Positions 1-8,916 of a DNA stretch of 64,000 nucleotides are shown here, in pieces. Position 1 is the stretch's first letter, and every line of letters starts with the position of its first letter. The position numbers and the translations under genes were made by a program. Source of the stretch: Streptomonospora alba (lineage in GTDB: Bacteria > Actinomycetota > Actinomycetes > Streptosporangiales > Streptosporangiaceae); assembly GCF_000826685.1 (NCBI RefSeq), contig NZ_JROO01000016.1, positions 48,865 through 112,864 of the forward strand. The letters are read 5' to 3'. Below the pieces are notes generated by a model. It ran no database searches. It was not told the DNA's origin and saw nothing but the letters and a program-made list of their open reading frames with translations.

Positions 1-1182
1 CTCGTCAGCGACGTCGACTCGGCGCTGCACCTGATGGCCTCCGACGTCTACGGGCAGTTCTCCAGCTACACGATGGCGGTCGTCCCGCTGTTCATCCTCA
101 TGGGACAGATCGTCTTCCGTACGGGGATGAGCGCACGGCTCTTCGGGGCCGCCTATACGTGGATCGGACACCTTCCCGGGGGAGTCGCCGCGACGACCGT
201 CGCCGCCAGCATCGGTTTCTCGGCCGTATCGGGATCGAACTCGGCGTCGACCGCGACCATCGGCGCGGTGGCGCTGCCGGAGATGAAGAAGTACGGATAC
301 AGCCAGCGGCTCGCGGGCGGAGCGGTCGCGGTCGGCGGGACGCTGGGGATCCTCATTCCGCCCTCGACCGCGCTCATCATCATCGCCGTCCAGTCCCAGC
401 AGTCCATCACCAAGCTTTTCCAGGCCGCGCTGGCCCCGGGGCTGCTCGTCGGCGTGCTTCTGCTGGCGACCGTGTTCGTCATGTGCTGGTTCCAGCCGAG
501 GCTCGGCCCGCCGGGGCCGAAGGCGACCTGGAGGCAGCGGTTCACCTCGCTGGGCGGTGTGCTCCAGGTCGGCGTGCTCTTCCTCGTCGTCATCGGCGGA
601 ATCTTCGCGGGCCTGTTCACGCCGACGGAGGCGGCCGCGGTCGGCGCGCTCGGAGCCGTCGTCATCGGCGTCGCGGGGCGAAACCTGACCTGGGCCGTGT
701 TCTGGACCTCGGTCATCGAGACGCTGCGGATCTCGGCGATGGTGATCCTGCTGGTGGCCGGCGCCGTCGTCTTCGGCCGGTTCCTCACGCTCAGCCGGCT
801 GCCGTTCGAACTGGCCGCCTGGGTGGCCGACCTGCCGGTCGCACCGATCGTCATCGTGCTCGCGGTGTTGGCGATCTACCTGGTCGGCGGCGCGATCATG
901 GACGCCCTGGGGTTCCTCGTCATCAGCATCCCGCTGCTGTTCCCGCTGATCACCGGGCTGGGATACGACATCGTGTGGTTCACGGTCATCGTCGTGCTGA
1001 TCACCACGATCGGAGCGATCACCCCGCCGGTGGGCGTCAACGCCTTCATCGCCGCCGGCCTGGACAGATCCCTGGACGTCGTGACGGTGTTCCGCGGCAG
1101 CATCCCCTTCCTGATCCCGTTCGCCGCGGCGATGGCGATCTTCATCGCCTGGCCCGGGACGATCCTCTTCGCGGTCGACTGA
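1..1182 (+). CDS. TRAP transporter large permease (DctM-like), 5' end outside window
   Basis: The reading frame is open from base 1 and 393 residues are visible. DctM proteins are usually about 425 residues, so roughly 30 N-terminal residues lie upstream. The protein is almost wholly hydrophobic, with about eleven membrane segments, and shows the family pattern of a serine/glycine-rich first half (GFSAVSGSNSAST) and a proline-containing GILIPPSTALI segment, repeated late as ITPPVGVNAF. It should be the channel subunit of a sodium-driven TRAP importer for an organic acid or similar solute. The matching binding protein and small DctQ subunit must be upstream. It lies just before an amidohydrolase/ferredoxin cluster in the same direction, so it probably imports that pathway's substrate, although a terminator separates them. 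The ATG at base 34 is internal and should not be taken as the start. Confidence 0.9.
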   Translation, partial: LVSDVDSALHLMASDVYGQFSSYTMAVVPLFILMGQIVFRTGMSARLFGAAYTWIGHLPGGVAATTVAASIGFSAVSGSNSASTATIGAVALPEMKKYGYSQRLAGGAVAVGGTLGILIPPSTALIIIAVQSQQSITKLFQAALAPGLLVGVLLLATVFVMCWFQPRLGPPGPKATWRQRFTSLGGVLQVGVLFLVVIGGIFAGLFTPTEAAAVGALGAVVIGVAGRNLTWAVFWTSVIETLRISAMVILLVAGAVVFGRFLTLSRLPFELAAWVADLPVAPIVIVLAVLAIYLVGGAIMDALGFLVISIPLLFPLITGLGYDIVWFTVIVVLITTIGAITPPVGVNAFIAAGLDRSLDVVTVFRGSIPFLIPFAAAMAIFIAWPGTILFAVD

Positions 1183-1202
1183 GCCCGCGGTCCCCTACAC
1201 CC

Positions 1203-1238
1203 GAGCCGGGGCGGCGGAGCGTCCGCCGCCCCCGGCTC
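1203..1238 (+). terminator. Hairpin terminator after TRAP permease gene
   Basis: A 16-bp GC-rich stem (arms 1203-1218 and 1222-1238, one bulged base, 3-base loop) starts 20 bases after the permease stop codon. No T-run follows, as is usual for high-GC actinobacterial hairpins. It suggests the permease transcript ends before the next gene. Confidence 0.6.
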
Positions 1239-1400
1239 CCGCACGCCCTCAGCATGCCCTCGTGGCGCCGCCTGCCGCAGGTCCCGGATCTACCCGACCG
1301 GGTGATGCCGGCGGGGGCCGAAGCCGCCGTAGCGTCGCCACCAATCGCAGGAGCCGGTCCTGACGAACCCGGCGAACACCATGGAGAAGGAGGAGGGCCC

Positions 1401-1988
1401 GTGGCCGACTCGCCGCTTGAGGTCCGCAAGACCTTCGCACAGGCCGAGACGATCCGCTCGTCGGCAGGCAGATCGGACGGGGAGGAACTGCGCAAGGTCG
1501 CCGTCTGCGCGGTCGTCCGCAACCCCTACGCGGGGCGGGGCTACGTCGACGACCTTTCCGGAATCATCGACGCCTCCGACGAACTGGGACGCTCCCTGGG
1601 GCTTGAGGCCGTCCGCCTCCTCGGGCAGCCGGTGGAGAGCTACGGCAAGGGCGGCCTCGTGGGCTCGGACGGCGAGCAGGAGCACGTCAACGCCGCTCTG
1701 ACCGCGGTCTTCGGCGACGCCTTCCGTGCGGCCGTCGGAGGCGGGAAGGCCTGGATCACGTCCATGACCAAGCCCGCGGTCGCCGGCGAGGTCATCGACG
1801 TGCCCACCGCCTACAAGGACGACATCTGGGTGCGCAGCCACTACGACGGCGTGACGATCCGCGTTCCCGACGCGCCCCGCCCTGAGGAGCTCGTCGTCAT
1901 CGGCGTGGTGACCAACCGCGGCCGACTCAACGCGCGGGTCGGCGGCAGAAGCGTCGCCGAGGCCCGCGAGAAGGGCGGAAAGCAGTGA
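1401..1988 (+). CDS. AA_synth (DUF1185) family protein
   Basis: This 195-residue soluble protein resembles the 'amino acid synthesis' family (DUF1185). The visible landmarks are VAVCAVVRNPYAGRG, the central VRLLGQPVESYGKGGLVG, VGGGKAWITSMTKPA, and IDVPTAYKDDIWVRSHYDG, which are spread over the whole length as in the family. The biochemical function of the family is not established; members often sit beside amidohydrolases and transporters in catabolic clusters, as here. The GTG at 1401 is chosen because a strong AAGGAGGAG ribosome site ends 5 bases before it; longer upstream readings lack coding character. Its TGA overlaps the GTG of the next gene, so the two are translationally coupled and probably act in one pathway. 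Confidence 0.75.
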   Translation: MADSPLEVRKTFAQAETIRSSAGRSDGEELRKVAVCAVVRNPYAGRGYVDDLSGIIDASDELGRSLGLEAVRLLGQPVESYGKGGLVGSDGEQEHVNAALTAVFGDAFRAAVGGGKAWITSMTKPAVAGEVIDVPTAYKDDIWVRSHYDGVTIRVPDAPRPEELVVIGVVTNRGRLNARVGGRSVAEAREKGGKQ

Positions 1989-3184
1989 ACACGCTCGCCG
2001 TCACCGGGGCCGGCACGGTCTTCTCGGGCGACATCGAAGCGCCCGTCGTCGAGGGCGCGGACACCGTCATCGTCACCGACGGCACGATCAGCGACGTCGG
2101 CGACGCTCAGGAGCTGAGGGCCGCGATCGCCGGCGCCGACACCGTCGTGGACGCCCGGGGCTCGACCGTCGCGCCGGGACTCGTCGACTCCCACTGCCAC
2201 GTGGTGCTCGGCGACTACACGCCGAGGCAGAAGACCGTCGACTTCCTCGCCAGCTACGTCCACGGCGGGATCACCAGCGTCGTGAGCCCCGGAGAGATCC
2301 ACGCTCCGGGCCGGCCCAGCACCGCGGTCGGGGTGAAGTCGCTGGCCATCGCCGCCCGTTCGTGTTTCGAGAACTTCCATCCCGGCGGGATGACCGTCCA
2401 CGCCGGTTCCGTGGTGCTGGAGCCGACGCTCCGAGAGCGCGACTTCGCCGATCTCCAGGAGGCCGGTGTCGTCCTGGCGAAGTTCGGCTTCGGGCGCTAC
2501 ACCGACCCCGCCGAGGGGGTCGACCAGGTCAGGTGGGCCCAGCAGCACGGCATCACGGTGATGTGCCACTCCGGCGGAGCGAGCATCCCGGGCAGCAAAC
2601 CGATCACACCCGAGCACCTGCTGGCGCTGGCACCGGACGTCTGCGGCCACATCAACGGCGGCCCGACGTCGCTGGATCCCGCCGGGGTCGACACGATCAT
2701 GGACGAGACCGGGATGGCGCTCCAACTGGTCCAGGCCGGCAACCTCAGCTCGTCCGTGCGCATCCTCGAGCGTGCGGTGCGGCAGGGCGCCCTGCACCGG
2801 ATCGTCATCGGCTCGGACACGCCCACCGGCACCGGAGTCATGCCCCTGGGAGTGATCAAGACCGTCGCCGAACTCGCGTCGCTGACCGGACTCGATCCCG
2901 CGCTGGTGTGGGCGGCCGCCTCGGGCAACAACGCCCGGACGTGGAGCCTTCCGGCCGGCCTGGTCACGCCGGGCCGAGCGGGCGATCTCGTGGTCATGGA
3001 CGCGCCGTGGGGATCGACCCGTGAGAGCGCGCGCGCGGCGCTCGCCGTCGGCGACATCCCCGGAATCTCCGCGGTCGTCACCGCGGGCCGCGTTCGCGCC
3101 TTGAAAAGCCGGAACACACCCGCTTCCGCACGCAGCGCACACGCCGAGCCGCCGATCCCCCACCTGGAGTCGAGCGCTCACTGA
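1985..3184 (+). CDS. Enamidase-like amidohydrolase
   Basis: The product is a 399-residue metal-dependent hydrolase of the amidohydrolase superfamily. Near residue 70 it has the first metal motif as GLVDSHCHVV, then MCHSGGASIPG near 197, CGHINGGPTS near 220 and VIGSDTPTGTG near 280, which supply the remaining His and Asp ligands. The overall layout and the GSDTPTGTGVMPLGV segment look like bacterial enamidase (the 6-oxotetrahydronicotinate ring-opening enzyme of Eubacterium barkeri), so hydrolysis of a cyclic enamide or lactam is the best guess. The GTG start at 1985 overlaps the previous stop as GTGA. The last 30 residues after VTAGRVRAL are Ala/Ser/Pro-rich and probably disordered. The exact substrate cannot be read from sequence. 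Confidence 0.75.
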   Translation: MNTLAVTGAGTVFSGDIEAPVVEGADTVIVTDGTISDVGDAQELRAAIAGADTVVDARGSTVAPGLVDSHCHVVLGDYTPRQKTVDFLASYVHGGITSVVSPGEIHAPGRPSTAVGVKSLAIAARSCFENFHPGGMTVHAGSVVLEPTLRERDFADLQEAGVVLAKFGFGRYTDPAEGVDQVRWAQQHGITVMCHSGGASIPGSKPITPEHLLALAPDVCGHINGGPTSLDPAGVDTIMDETGMALQLVQAGNLSSSVRILERAVRQGALHRIVIGSDTPTGTGVMPLGVIKTVAELASLTGLDPALVWAAASGNNARTWSLPAGLVTPGRAGDLVVMDAPWGSTRESARAALAVGDIPGISAVVTAGRVRALKSRNTPASARSAHAEPPIPHLESSAH

Positions 3185-3215
3185 GTCTCGAAGGACGTCA
3201 CGGAGGTGACAGGAC

Positions 3216-3419
3216 ATGGGAATGAAGCTGGTCCTCGACCTGGACGCGTGCCAGGGGTACGCGAACTGCCTGATCGAGAGCCCCGGACTGTTCGACCTTG
3301 ACGATCGAACCGACAAGGCCGTGCTGCTGGACGAGACCCCCGCGGAGGACCGTCGTGCCGAGGCCGAAGCGGCGGTACGCGGATGCCCCGCACGCGCGAT
3401 CTCCCTCGAGAGTTCCTGA
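3216..3419 (+). CDS. [3Fe-4S] ferredoxin of the P450-partner type
   Basis: This 67-residue acidic protein carries CQGYANC at residues 12-18 and a distal CP at residue 57. This is the three-cysteine pattern of the single-cluster ferredoxins that feed actinobacterial cytochromes P450; the position that would be a fourth cysteine ligand is Tyr15, which fits a [3Fe-4S] cluster. The ATG has a good GGAGGTGA ribosome site. It lies 31 bases after the amidohydrolase and ends one base before the ferredoxin reductase start, so electron flow NAD(P)H - reductase - ferredoxin is implied. No P450 or Rieske oxygenase that would receive the electrons is present in the window. Confidence 0.9.
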   Translation: MGMKLVLDLDACQGYANCLIESPGLFDLDDRTDKAVLLDETPAEDRRAEAEAAVRGCPARAISLESS

Positions 3420-3420
3420 C

Positions 3421-4614
3421 GTGCGGCGAATCGCCGTCGTCGGCGGGTCGCTGGCCGGGGTCCACGCCGCTGAGGCGCTGCGGGAGCACGGCTTCGACGG
3501 CGACGTCACGCTCATCTCGGCGGAGAACGAACTGCCCTACGACAGGCCGCCCCTGTCCAAGGAAGCGCTGCTCAACGGCATGCCGATGGAGAGGCTGAGC
3601 CTTCGCGCGCCCGAGTGGTACGAGGACAACGCCGTTACGACCCGACTCGGCAACGCCGCCGTTCGGCTCGACACCGCGCGGCGCACGGTCCTGCTCGACG
3701 ACGGCACGACCGTGGCCTACGACGGCCTCGTCATCGCCACGGGTTCGCGGGCGCGGCGCCTGTCCAGTACGGAGAACGCCCCGCCCGTGCAGATCCTGCG
3801 GTCGATCGAGGACAGTCTGCGGCTTCGCGAGCGCCTGCGCCCCGGCCAGCACCTCGTTCTCATCGGCGCCGGGTTCATCGGGCTGGAGATCGCCGCGACC
3901 GCCCGGCAGTTGGGTCTGGACGTGACGATCGTCGAGGTCGGGCGGGTTCCGCTGGGCCGTGCGCTGGGCGACGAGGTCGGCGCCTGGTTCCGCGCGCTGC
4001 ACGCACGCAACGGGGTCGAGATCGTCTGCACGTGCACTGTGGAGGCGATCGAGCGCCTGGGCGAGGGCGCTGTGCTGACCCTGAGCAACGGGCGCGTCTT
4101 CAACGCCGACGTCGTCGTCGCCGGGATCGGGGCGAGCCCGGTCACCGAATGGCTCGACGGAAGCGGCGTCCAGACGACCGACGGGGTGGTCTGCCGCTCC
4201 GACCTGTCGACCTCCGTGCCAGGCGTGGCGGCGGCCGGGGACGTCGCGCGCTGGTACAACCCGCTGTTCGACGAGGAGATCCGCGTCGAGCACTGGACGA
4301 ACGCCGTCGAGCAGGGCAGACGCGCCGCGCACACCCTGCTGGGCCACGGGGAGGCGTTCAGCGCGGTCCCCTACTTCTGGACCGACCAGTACGACGCCCG
4401 TATGCGCTTCGTGGGACGCGCGTCCGCGGCGAGCGAAGTCGTCGTCAAGGAGTCCGGCGACGACAGGCTCGTGGCGCTGTACGGACGTGACGACCGGATA
4501 CGGGGCGCGGTGTGCGTCAACGCGCCCAGAGAACTCGTCCGCTACCGCACCGCGATCCGCGACCAGGTCCGCTGGGGCGACGTCACGGAGACCCCCTCGG
4601 CCATCGGCGGCTGA
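3421..4614 (+). CDS. NAD(P)H-dependent FAD ferredoxin reductase
   Basis: The 397-residue flavoprotein belongs to the rhodocoxin/putidaredoxin reductase group. It opens with an FAD-binding IAVVGGSLAGVHAAEAL dinucleotide fold, continues with the typical YDRPPLSK segment near residue 40, a central LIGAGFIGLEIAATARQLG NAD(P)H-binding fold near 145, and a C-terminal AAAGDVARW FAD contact near 280 followed by EHWTNAVEQG. The GTG at 3421 follows the ferredoxin stop by one base and places the FAD motif at the N-terminus as expected; earlier in-frame starts would run through the ferredoxin gene. With the ferredoxin it forms a two-component electron chain for an oxygenase not seen here. Confidence 0.9.
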   Translation: MRRIAVVGGSLAGVHAAEALREHGFDGDVTLISAENELPYDRPPLSKEALLNGMPMERLSLRAPEWYEDNAVTTRLGNAAVRLDTARRTVLLDDGTTVAYDGLVIATGSRARRLSSTENAPPVQILRSIEDSLRLRERLRPGQHLVLIGAGFIGLEIAATARQLGLDVTIVEVGRVPLGRALGDEVGAWFRALHARNGVEIVCTCTVEAIERLGEGAVLTLSNGRVFNADVVVAGIGASPVTEWLDGSGVQTTDGVVCRSDLSTSVPGVAAAGDVARWYNPLFDEEIRVEHWTNAVEQGRRAAHTLLGHGEAFSAVPYFWTDQYDARMRFVGRASAASEVVVKESGDDRLVALYGRDDRIRGAVCVNAPRELVRYRTAIRDQVRWGDVTETPSAIGG

Positions 4615-4667
4615 GGCCCCACTCACCTTCCCAGAACACTCTTCGCCAACGACCACAAGGAGTAGAC

Positions 4668-5813
4668 GTGACCGAAACCGAGACCACGCTCCAGGGCGAC
4701 GCCCTGTCCGTCATCGAGTTGTTCCCCCAGCACGAGGACTGGTCGCTGCAGACGATGCGCCTGCTCGCCCAGGTCGCGGTCGGGGGCTCCGACCTGTTCG
4801 AGTGCGCGCGCACCGCCGCCCGCATCGGTGCCCGGACCACCGACCCCGAGGTGTGGCAGCGCGAGTGGAGCCGGACCGCCAAGGAGACCGCGGAGGCCGG
4901 CCACGCCGCCCTGGAAGCGGGCAACGTCACGACGGGCCGCCGCGCCCTGTTCCGGTCGATGAGCTACTGGCGGCACTCCGAGTTCTTCCTTCCCCCCACG
5001 GACCCGCGCCGGAACGAGGCCTACACCGAGGGAACGCGGAACTTCCAGAAGGCGGCGGAGCTCACCGGCGGGCTCATCGAGCGGATCAGCGTCCCCTTCG
5101 AGGGCCAGACGATGGACGGTTACGTCGTCCGCCCCGACGCCTCGGGCCAGAAGCGTCCCACGGTGCTCATGCTCGGCGGCGCCGACTCCTGGGCCGAGGA
5201 GCTGTACTTCCTGGGCGGCACCGAGTTCCCGGCCCGCGGAATGAACGTCGTCATGGTCGACACGCCCGGTCGCGGCAGTTCCCTGCGCTTCAAGCAGATG
5301 TACAGCCGCCATGACTACGAGGTCCCGGTGAAGGCCGTCCTCGACTTCCTGGCGCAGCGCGACGACGTCGACATGGACCGGCTCGGCCTGGCCGGAGTCA
5401 GTTTCGGCGGGTACTACGCGCCGCGCGCGGCGGCCTTCGAGCCGCGGGTCAAGGCCGTGGCGGCGTGGTGCGGCACGTGGAGCATCCTGACGGACTTCTA
5501 CGAGTACTACCCGCCGCTGCAGCAGCAGCTCCAGTGGCTGTCGGGTTCGAAGGACGACGCCGACGCCCGCGAGAAGCTCGCCCGGTTCACCCTCGACGGC
5601 GTCGCCGAGAAGCTCGACATCCCCGTGTATGTCATGCACGGCGAGAACGACATCATCATGGACATCGAGGGGGCGCGCCGTTTCGAGGCGGCGCTGAGTG
5701 TCGAGGACGTGACCGTCGACTATTACGGCGGAGCGGGCTCGCTGCACTGCAACTACGACTACCTGGCGGTGGCCGCCGCAAGGCTGGCCGACTGGATGCT
5801 GCACAGAATCTGA
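4668..5813 (+). CDS. Alpha/beta hydrolase, dihydropseudooxynicotine-hydrolase/FrsA-like
   Basis: This is a 381-residue hydrolase with a helical N-terminal domain (residues 1-125) and a C-terminal alpha/beta fold. The nucleophile elbow is GVSFGGYYAPR near residue 245, the oxyanion region is LMLGGADSWAE near 165, the acid lies in HGENDIIMD near 325 and the histidine in GAGSLHCNYDY near 362. This architecture matches the 2,6-dihydropseudooxynicotine hydrolase group, which cleaves C-C bonds in nicotine breakdown, though esterases share the fold. The GTG start has an AAGGAGT ribosome site. It follows the reductase by 53 bases and is closed by a 15-bp hairpin. Together with the enamidase it hints at an N-heterocycle or amide pathway. 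Confidence 0.75.
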   Translation: MTETETTLQGDALSVIELFPQHEDWSLQTMRLLAQVAVGGSDLFECARTAARIGARTTDPEVWQREWSRTAKETAEAGHAALEAGNVTTGRRALFRSMSYWRHSEFFLPPTDPRRNEAYTEGTRNFQKAAELTGGLIERISVPFEGQTMDGYVVRPDASGQKRPTVLMLGGADSWAEELYFLGGTEFPARGMNVVMVDTPGRGSSLRFKQMYSRHDYEVPVKAVLDFLAQRDDVDMDRLGLAGVSFGGYYAPRAAAFEPRVKAVAAWCGTWSILTDFYEYYPPLQQQLQWLSGSKDDADAREKLARFTLDGVAEKLDIPVYVMHGENDIIMDIEGARRFEAALSVEDVTVDYYGGAGSLHCNYDYLAVAAARLADWMLHRI

Positions 5814-5848
5814 GTACCCGATTAACGGCGGCGGCGCCCGATGTCGCC

Positions 5849-5879
5849 GATCGCGGGCGGGAGCCTCCCGCCCGCGATC
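5849..5879 (+). terminator. Perfect 15-bp hairpin terminator
   Basis: Arms at 5849-5863 and 5865-5879 are exact complements. The hairpin begins 35 bases after the hydrolase stop and ends the catabolic operon before the regulator gene. Confidence 0.75.
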
Positions 5880-6052
5880 CCCTGCACCTTCGGAGAAGCA
5901 GGGTTATTCCCCGGTCCGGCATGCGCTGTGCGTAACCGGACAAGAGTAATGTGCAGTTAACATTCGTTTTCGAAACGTTAGCGTTCACTGCTCCGGGCCG
6001 GGTTACCATCTGGCCAGGAGATCCTAGCGGTCGGCAAATTGGGGGTGGTTCG

Positions 6053-7135
6053 GTGGGTGCGAAAGTCGACCTCGCGAACAACGGTTTCTTTAAATTCGCC
6101 CGCGAACTCAATCAGACGCAGACGGTCGATGAGGTCCGGGACGTCTACTTCGGGACCGTAGCCGAAGTACTGCCTGCCGACGGCATCGGTTTCTACCGTT
6201 TCACCGACGACATGAATCCGGTCCTGGAGCGGGCCTCGACCCTCAGCGACTTCTTCATGCACACGTATGAGGAGCAGGGGCGCCGCGACGACCCCGTGCT
6301 GGAGGCGGTTCTCGAATACGGCCTTCCCGCCGACTCCCATATGATGCTGAGCCCGTCGCGATGGCACTCCTCCGCCGCGAAGTCGGTGCTGCTCAGCGAG
6401 GGGCTCGCCTACTCCATGGAAGCACCCATCATCGAATCGGGAAGTGTGGTCGGCACCGTCAACTTCGCCCGCGCGACCGATGGGCGGCCTTTCCACGAAG
6501 AGGACTTGAGCCTGGCGCGACTGATCAGCGAACACCTCAGTCTGGCGATCGAACGCGCCCGGAGGCTGGACGCACTGGGGGATCAGGCCACTCTGGTCCA
6601 GGGAGTGCTCGACCATTTCCCGCACGGCGTCGTCGTCAGCGACCTCAACGGGAAAAGGCTGTTCTCCAACCGGAACGCGAAACGCGTCATGGGATGCCTG
6701 GACCGGGCAGCGGGAAATTCCCGGTCCGCGACCCTCGAAGACCTCGTCGACAGTGTCGTTTCGGAATTCGCCGAGGACGGCCGGCAGACCGGAACGACAA
6801 GTGTGCGCGACGGCGCCTCGGGACGGAAGATCATCGTTCGGTCCTACCGTAAACACGGAAAGGAGTCGATCGTCAGCCTGCTGTACGAATGCGCCGACGA
6901 GCAGTCCTCAGAACTTCCGGTATGGGGCGTGCTTTCCCCTCGGGAGCAGGAGATAGCCACGCTCGTGAGCCAGGGGCACACCACCAAGGAGATCGCCCAG
7001 AAAGCATTCGTCAGTGAGAACACCGTGAAACAGCACCTTAAACGGATCTTCGCCAAGACCAATGTGCACAACCGGGCGGAACTCGTCCAACTCATCTGGT
7101 CGTCCCGCGACCGGGAGGCGGTTCCCGGGCGGTAG
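6053..7135 (+). CDS. LuxR-family regulator with GAF sensor domain
   Basis: The 360-residue protein has a GAF-like sensor over about residues 10-165, a second PAS-like region at about 180-285 (LDHFPHGVVVSDLNGKRLFSNRNAKRVMG), and a C-terminal LuxR helix-turn-helix from about 300 (LSPREQEIATLVSQGHTTKEIA, SENTVKQHLKRIFAK). It lacks a receiver domain, so it likely responds to a small molecule. GTG at 6053 is preferred because GGGGGTGG precedes it; the in-frame upstream start at 5951 lies in a lower-GC promoter-like stretch containing the palindrome TTTCGAAA at 5968-5975. Position just after the amidohydrolase/ferredoxin operon makes it the likely activator of that pathway. The ligand is unknown. 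Confidence 0.85.
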   Translation: MGAKVDLANNGFFKFARELNQTQTVDEVRDVYFGTVAEVLPADGIGFYRFTDDMNPVLERASTLSDFFMHTYEEQGRRDDPVLEAVLEYGLPADSHMMLSPSRWHSSAAKSVLLSEGLAYSMEAPIIESGSVVGTVNFARATDGRPFHEEDLSLARLISEHLSLAIERARRLDALGDQATLVQGVLDHFPHGVVVSDLNGKRLFSNRNAKRVMGCLDRAAGNSRSATLEDLVDSVVSEFAEDGRQTGTTSVRDGASGRKIIVRSYRKHGKESIVSLLYECADEQSSELPVWGVLSPREQEIATLVSQGHTTKEIAQKAFVSENTVKQHLKRIFAKTNVHNRAELVQLIWSSRDREAVPGR

Positions 7136-7158
7136 GGCCGCCTGACCCCCCTGCGCGC

Positions 7159-7188
7159 CGGCGGCGCACGGCCGACGGCCGCCGCCGG
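7159..7188 (+). terminator. Possible terminator after LuxR gene
   Basis: An 8-bp CCGGCGGC/GCCGCCGG stem with a 14-base loop that can itself fold lies 24 bases past the regulator stop. It is weaker than the other hairpins here. The rest of 7136-7392 shows nothing else I can name. Confidence 0.35.
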
Positions 7189-7392
7189 TTCGTCCCGCCC
7201 GCGCAACCGGCGTTTCGTGCTGTCCTCCGGGAGGGGCGGCCTCCGACCTGCGACCGCGGAATCATCCCGGCCGACGGCCCGACCGGCGGCCGCGGCGCCC
7301 TCCCCCACCACGCACCACCGGGGCCGCGTACACCGCGTCCGGCCCTGGACCACCGCTTCTGCCCCGCCCTTGATCTCCGGAGGTTCTTCCCC

Positions 7393-8889
7393 GTGACCAG
7401 CCCTTCCCCGACACCTACGAGCCGTTCCGCACCGAGGCAGGACGGATCGAGGACACCGGTTCCTTTCTGGGTCGCGGGCACCCGGCGCGACAGCGCGCAA
7501 TCCACACCCATCACCCACCCCTACGACAACACCCCCGTAGCCCGCGCCGCCGTCGCCGCGGAGGCCGACGTGGCCGACGCCGTCGCGGCCGCAACCGCCG
7601 CCGCCGAACCCCTCGCCCGCACCAGCGCAGCACACCGCTCCCGCGCCCTGGACCACGTCGCCCGACGCATCACCGAGCGCAGCGACGAGATCGCCGAACT
7701 GATCACCGCCGAGAACGGGAAACCGCTGCGCTGGGCCCGAGCCGAGGCCGGCCGCGCCGCCGCGGTGTTCCACTGGGCCGCCGAGGAAACCCGCCGCTTC
7801 GCAGGGCAATGGCACCGCCTGGACACCGACCCCCAGTCCCCCGGAGGAACCGCCTTCGTCGCCCGCCATCCCCGCGGGCCCGTCCTGGGCATCACCCCCT
7901 TCAATTTCCCCCTCAACCTCGTGGCCCACAAGGTCGCACCCGCCCTGGCCGTGGGCGCCCCCATCATCGTCAAGCCCGCCCCCGCCACGCCCCTGAGCGC
8001 GCTGCTGCTGGGCGACCTGCTCGCCGAAACCGCCCTGCCCCCCGGCTCCTGGTCGATCCTGCCCGTGCCCAACGACCGCATGCCCGCACTGGTCGCCGAT
8101 GCGCGCCTGCCCGTCGTGTCCTTCACCGGGTCCGGGCCCGTCGGCCGATCCATCCGCGAAGCCGTCCCGCACAAGCACGTCACCCTGGAACTGGGCGGCA
8201 ACGCCGCAGCGGTGGTCTGCGACGACTGGTCCAGCCCCGCCGACCTGGCCTGGGCCGCCGAGCGCATCGCGGTCTTCGCCACCTACCAAGCCGGCCAGTC
8301 CTGCATCGCGGTCCAGCGCGTCTTCGCCCACCGCACGATCGCCGCCGACCTCACCGAGCGGATCGTGGAGCAGGTCGCCGCACTGGCCACCGGAGACCCG
8401 CGCGAGGAGCGCACCCAGGTCGGGCCCCTCATCGACGAGGACGCCGCCCGCCGCGTGGAACGCTGGGTGGCCGAAGCCGCCGACACCGGCGCGCGCATCC
8501 GCACCGGCGGCCACCGCACCGGCGCCCAATACGCCCCCACCGTGCTCACCGGCGTGCCGCCCACCGCGAAACTGGCCTGCGAGGAGGCCTTCGGCCCGGT
8601 CCTGACCATCGACGAGGTCCAGGGGACCGCAGAAGCCTTCGACCGGGTCAACGACTCCCGATTCGGGCTGCAGACCGGCGTGTTCACCCACCGCAGCGAC
8701 ACCGCCTTCGCCGCACTCGCCGGGCTGCACGTGGGCGGCGTGGTCATCGGCGACGTGCCCAGCTTCCGCGCCGAACACCTGCCCTACGGCGGAGTCAAGG
8801 AATCGGGGGTGGGCCGCGAAGGGGTCATGGACGCCATGGCCGACCTCACCGAACCCCGCGTCCTGGCCTTCCCCGGCGTAACGCTGTAG
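7393..8889 (+). CDS. NAD(P)-dependent aldehyde dehydrogenase
   Basis: This is a full-length 498-residue aldehyde dehydrogenase. The general base is Glu266 in LELGGN, the nucleophile Cys304 in GQSCIAVQR, the conserved Asn171 lies in TPFNFPLN, and EEAFGPVL and the C-terminal YGGVKESG complete the set. It oxidises an aldehyde to the acid in the cytosol. The family resemblance is to broad succinate-semialdehyde/lactaldehyde-type enzymes, but the substrate cannot be fixed. GTG at 7393 follows CCGGAGGTTC. The first 25 residues are Ser/Pro/Thr-rich and may be dispensable. It stands alone between two terminators, 250 bases after the LuxR gene, and could serve the upstream catabolic cluster. Confidence 0.9.
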   Translation: MTSPSPTPTSRSAPRQDGSRTPVPFWVAGTRRDSAQSTPITHPYDNTPVARAAVAAEADVADAVAAATAAAEPLARTSAAHRSRALDHVARRITERSDEIAELITAENGKPLRWARAEAGRAAAVFHWAAEETRRFAGQWHRLDTDPQSPGGTAFVARHPRGPVLGITPFNFPLNLVAHKVAPALAVGAPIIVKPAPATPLSALLLGDLLAETALPPGSWSILPVPNDRMPALVADARLPVVSFTGSGPVGRSIREAVPHKHVTLELGGNAAAVVCDDWSSPADLAWAAERIAVFATYQAGQSCIAVQRVFAHRTIAADLTERIVEQVAALATGDPREERTQVGPLIDEDAARRVERWVAEAADTGARIRTGGHRTGAQYAPTVLTGVPPTAKLACEEAFGPVLTIDEVQGTAEAFDRVNDSRFGLQTGVFTHRSDTAFAALAGLHVGGVVIGDVPSFRAEHLPYGGVKESGVGREGVMDAMADLTEPRVLAFPGVTL

Positions 8890-8916
8890 CGGCCCGACCG
8901 GCGTATCCCGGGGACC

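Noticed and set aside
153..854. Minus-strand 233-residue frame opposite the TRAP permease
   Set aside because: It is Thr/Pro/Ala-rich shadow coding opposite a conserved membrane protein.
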